DNA of 64,000 nucleotides, taken from NCBI GenBank assembly GCA_032173965.1, contig CM063284.1, forward strand, positions 137,739,625-137,803,624. The letters are read 5' to 3'. Each line of letters begins with the position of its first letter. Within the stretch, counting starts at the first letter, position 1. Origin of the DNA: Sitta carolinensis (taxonomy: Eukaryota; Chordata; Aves; Passeriformes; Sittidae). This document shows positions 60,636 to 64,000 of the stretch, piece after piece. The notes beneath the pieces were generated by a model that did not search any database, was not told the DNA's origin, and saw only the letters and a program-made list of their open reading frames with translations. Both the position numbers and the translations under genes were made by a program.

Positions 60636-62826
60636 GGTTTTTATCAGATTCAGTTATTGCAGAGTAAGAAAATAAGGAGTAAAACCATAATTGAAAAAAA
60701 CATCCATCTTTTAGAATACAGTTGAAGTTATTATGCATGCATCCTGGTACCTAACCTATTTTTTCTGTTTTGACCACCTTTTCACTGTTTCTCTGTATTC
60801 TGAGGTAAATGGCTTCAATCTAATTGGGGTATTACAAGTCATCAGCATCCTAAGTCCTTTCGTATGGAGGAGTATGATGTTAATTATGATGGTTTTTTTC
60901 CTTTTTTCTCTCCCGAATTTACTTCTGGGCTATCTTTATGCCTTTGTTAAACCCACTTTGCAGTTTGATCTCTCTCCAGTGGTCTGTAACCATTTCATAC
61001 ATATGGTGCATTTTATATATATAGTTTAGTTTTCCTTTGTTCTCTTTATGAACAAACCCCAAACAAACTCTTATGTCTGCACTTATTTGAGTTGTTTATA
61101 GCCCTGAGGTCTGGAGCGTGCGTTCTGTCTCTTTGCCACCCCCATGCTTGTACTTCTATCTATATAAAAACTGCAGCTACACTATACATGTATAAGTGAA
61201 AATAAACCAAATTTGGTATAGTCCCAGTCGTTGTAAGAGTTGCTGTTACAGACAAATCCAATAAAAACAAATTTCCAGGTAGAATGAAGCAAATTCATAC
61301 AAAGAAAACTTTGTAAGCATCACTGTGGAGGTCCCAACTGAGTCATTACACAGCCTGTTGCTAACATTGTCAACCATTTATTTACTGAGCTACAGAGCTA
61401 AAAAGTCTTAGTTCAGAAACACAAATCGCAAATCACACCAGGTATTGTTCAAGATAAAATCTGTTTTAAAGTTAACAAGGGGCATAGAAAGCCTGAATAA
61501 TCAGGAATCATTAAACAAAAGGACACATAGACAACCAAGAGTACCCCAGCTGACAGAGCCAAGCTGCTGGAAGACACCTTTGAACTCTGAAGTCTTGTTA
61601 TGATGCTCTATTTTTTTTTTTTTATCTGCCATATTTTGATTGGACTGTTAAAATTATTTTAATTGACTAAGTTCTTGGATTCTCAAATAAAATGTTTACT
61701 TTTTATGTCCAGGACAAGATTTATAATGCAACACTAATTTTTTCCAAACAAGGAAAAGAAAACATTGATCAATTATTAGACTAGAACTTTTAAGTGATTA
61801 TTCTGGGTTTTATCAGGGCTTAATATCTCAAAATTTATCAGTATCTTTCTAAAATCTACAAAAAGGAGAAAGATTTAGTCTTAATTTACTACTTTCCAAT
61901 GAAGAAATTAATATTCATTAGGTTTTGGGATCCAGTTTTATATACTTTGATTTCAAACATCTAGAGAACTGAACTAATCTCCACAGTCCACTTCATGGTT
62001 TTGCTCTGCCTTGTTCTAAAGCTGGACTACCTTATTTGTATTGCATTGTTGTGAATGTTGTGAAAATCATAAATGACACCTTTTAAAGCATTTTTATCAG
62101 CTGACTTCGTCGTATTTGCCTTTGTAAGCAGGAACATAATTAGAAAAGTAGTTGGGAAAAGTCTCAACTAATACTACAATATTCATAAAAGCATCCTACC
62201 AAAAGTTGATTTAGCTCCTCAGCTGAGACCTGGTGAATGAATAATATGGATAAAATGAAGAACACAGATGAAAAATTTTTATATTGGCATGAAAGTAAAA
62301 ATCTGAACCCATTTAATGCCATTTTTTTTTTTTTTCTGTATGTTATGGGTGCTCTCATTTAACCTGTCCTTGATATCTAAATTCACTCTGTGAGAGATTT
62401 GAAACCTGCTCACATTTGTATACCTCCTAGTTCTGTTATCTAGTCTGTAAGGACTATTATGAGCAATATAATTAATGCAGTGAGCAGTATTTCATATAAT
62501 TTAAATGACTACTAATTAATTAATTTCATGTCCAGTTTAGGCATTTAAGGAAGGGGTAAATCCAAGCTTTTCAAGAGTCTATTTCCTTTATGGATGAAGA
62601 AAGAAGCAATTACTCCATGAAGAAAATCAGAGAATTGTAAGGAGTAGTACTAAAATATGGCAGCTTTAACGACTCCAAAAGGTCACTCATACAAAATCAG
62701 AAAAGAGTTTCAACATCATGCTGAGACAAAGCTATAAAAAATTTATGTAGCCAGGGAGCTTTACTAGGAGCAGGATAAATTATGGTGTTTTGTCTGCACA
62801 GAATTTTATTTTCTGAATTATTTACT

Positions 62827-62854
62827 GGGGGGTGGGGGGGAGAGAAGGGGGAGG
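62827..62854 (+). repeat. G-run cluster
   Basis: Runs of 6, 7 and 5 G lie within 28 bases, separated by T and AGAGAA. This is enough for a four-layer G-quadruplex if the 7-G run is shared. Confidence 0.8.
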
Positions 62855-63849
62855 TGTTTCTTACTGTGCGTTCTTTTTAAGTTATTTTTTTTTCTCTGTG
62901 CGGATTTCATGCTGAATTCCAGATAGATGGCTCTAAAATACCATGTTTGCTTATCTTCAAGGAGGTTGCAAAATGTACAACAGTCTGAATGCTGATTAAG
63001 GTGTTCTGTCTGCATGTCTGAGTTTAGCTATGACTTATCTCTAAAGGCCAAGCATTGAAAACGTGGATTTTGAATAATTATTGTTTTTACAAGAAATAAA
63101 AGAGAAAAAAGGAACTGAACTAAGTCTTACAACTTAGTAAGAAGTAATACAACTGTCAACTGCTATTGTCGATGTGTTTAATAATCCATGTTGTAGTGTA
63201 AAACACAAACTTTCCCTCTTTCCTTTTGGAAATACTCCTTCATTTCTTTGAACCTAGGTCCTGGAAAGGTGTACTGGTTTTCTATTTTCTGCAGTGTTTA
63301 TTCTGTTATCCAAAAACTATCTTGTCTCTTTTTTCTATCTCTTGACACATTTATGTTTCTTTTCTTTCTATCTACAGGGATTTTATAGTTTTTGATGATA
63401 GCACTAAGGTTATTTTATGTTTAGCGTATAACTTGGTTTTCAGATTGCATTTTTAAATCTGCTTTTCAATGGTATTCAATGCTAAAGGAAAGCAAATAAA
63501 ACTCATTTTGTATCTTATATATATTTTCATGATAGCAAAATTCCACCAAGTGAAATTTTTTTTTAAATGTCTGCATTCTCACGTCTACTATTGTTGAAGT
63601 GTTTTCTTCCTTTTGATAGGTGTCTTGTAATTTAAACAGTTTATCTTTTCTTCATTTCACTTTACTCTATACAGCAGCATTTCTTTCCTTTTATTTTTTT
63701 CTTAATGCAGATTCAATTCTTATTTTCCAGTTTTGAGTAAACAATTTTTTTGTGTATTTTACAGGGCATAAAATATTGGGGAATATTTGCAGGGGAATTC
63801 CTCAAGCAGACAGTAAAAACTATATAATCAATAACAGAACAAAATACTA

Positions 63850-63876
63850 TGATGACAATAATGATGATGATGATAA
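63850..63876. repeat. Short (GAT)n repeat
   Basis: A GATGAYAATAATGATGATGATGATAA-like run with about four perfect GAT units. Confidence 0.8.
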
Positions 63877-64000
63877 TTGAAGAGAATGAAAAGAAGACAG
63901 TTCTTCCTTTAAAATTAAAATAGTAGTATTTACGTAGAGGTTGATAAGCAAATTAAGCTTTGGTATAATTTCTATTTTTCTGGCACAATACTGAATCAAA

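Larger units (their letters stand above)
55457..64000. other. Intergenic DNA, no firm gene
   Basis: AT-rich sequence with homopolymers, a G-run cluster, one candidate regulatory block and one unexplained 165-codon frame, listed separately. Confidence 0.55.

Noticed and set aside
1..64000. CRISPR arrays, bacterial operons, rRNA or tRNA genes
   Set aside because: No regularly spaced direct repeats with unique spacers, no dense coding, and no tRNA A-box/B-box pair that folds were seen; the window is vertebrate nuclear DNA.

Overview
The window is vertebrate nuclear DNA, almost certainly from a bird and probably a songbird. It is AT-rich and gene-poor, with several CR1 LINE copies carrying the avian-type octamer tail, LTR fragments of avian endogenous retroviruses, and one compact cluster of CpG islands. 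The bird call rests on the repeat families; the songbird call rests mainly on the look of the LTR at 50.8-52.0 kb and is an inference.

The one protein-coding exon I can name is the first coding exon of CSMD3 (CUB and Sushi multiple domains 3) on the minus strand at 26655-26832. Its 59 complete codons give the N-terminus of CSMD3, including the hydrophobic segment KSGFTFWNLVFLL and the ending VSCVK, and it stops at a phase-1 GT donor. On this reading, positions 1-26654 are the start of CSMD3 intron 1. Positions 26833 to about 28100 are the 5'UTR and CpG-island promoter. Positions 28.1-64 kb are the non-coding territory 5' of the gene; in mammals this is a gene desert leading towards TRPS1.

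The layout is as follows. 1-22 kb is intron 1, with three CR1 remnants (1.3, 12.3 and 17.2 kb) and simple repeats. 22.0-26.6 kb is still intron 1 but holds two further CpG islands (22.1-22.5 and 24.85-25.35 kb), candidate splice donors, and a conserved-looking element around a perfect homeodomain-type dyad (25573-25597). 26.65-28.1 kb holds exon 1 and the main CpG island, with an 11-bp minisatellite, a (CGGGC)7 tract and a CTCF-type motif. 28.15-28.6 kb is a TG-rich tract. 28.6-50.8 kb is intergenic, with CR1 copies at 35.6, 40.7 and 44.5 kb, two ERVL-type LTR pieces (42.1 and 44.7 kb) and a long TTTTC microsatellite. 50.8-54.4 kb is a cluster of LTR-like insertions. 54.98 kb carries a CR1 tail, and the remainder is AT-rich intergenic DNA.

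I found no prokaryote-style system, CRISPR array, tRNA, rRNA or recognisable microRNA. The most interesting signals lie at the 5' end of CSMD3: a weak-context first ATG followed by a strong-context ATG at codon 38, an upstream ORF, inverted repeats just inside intron 1, and possible alternative promoters.
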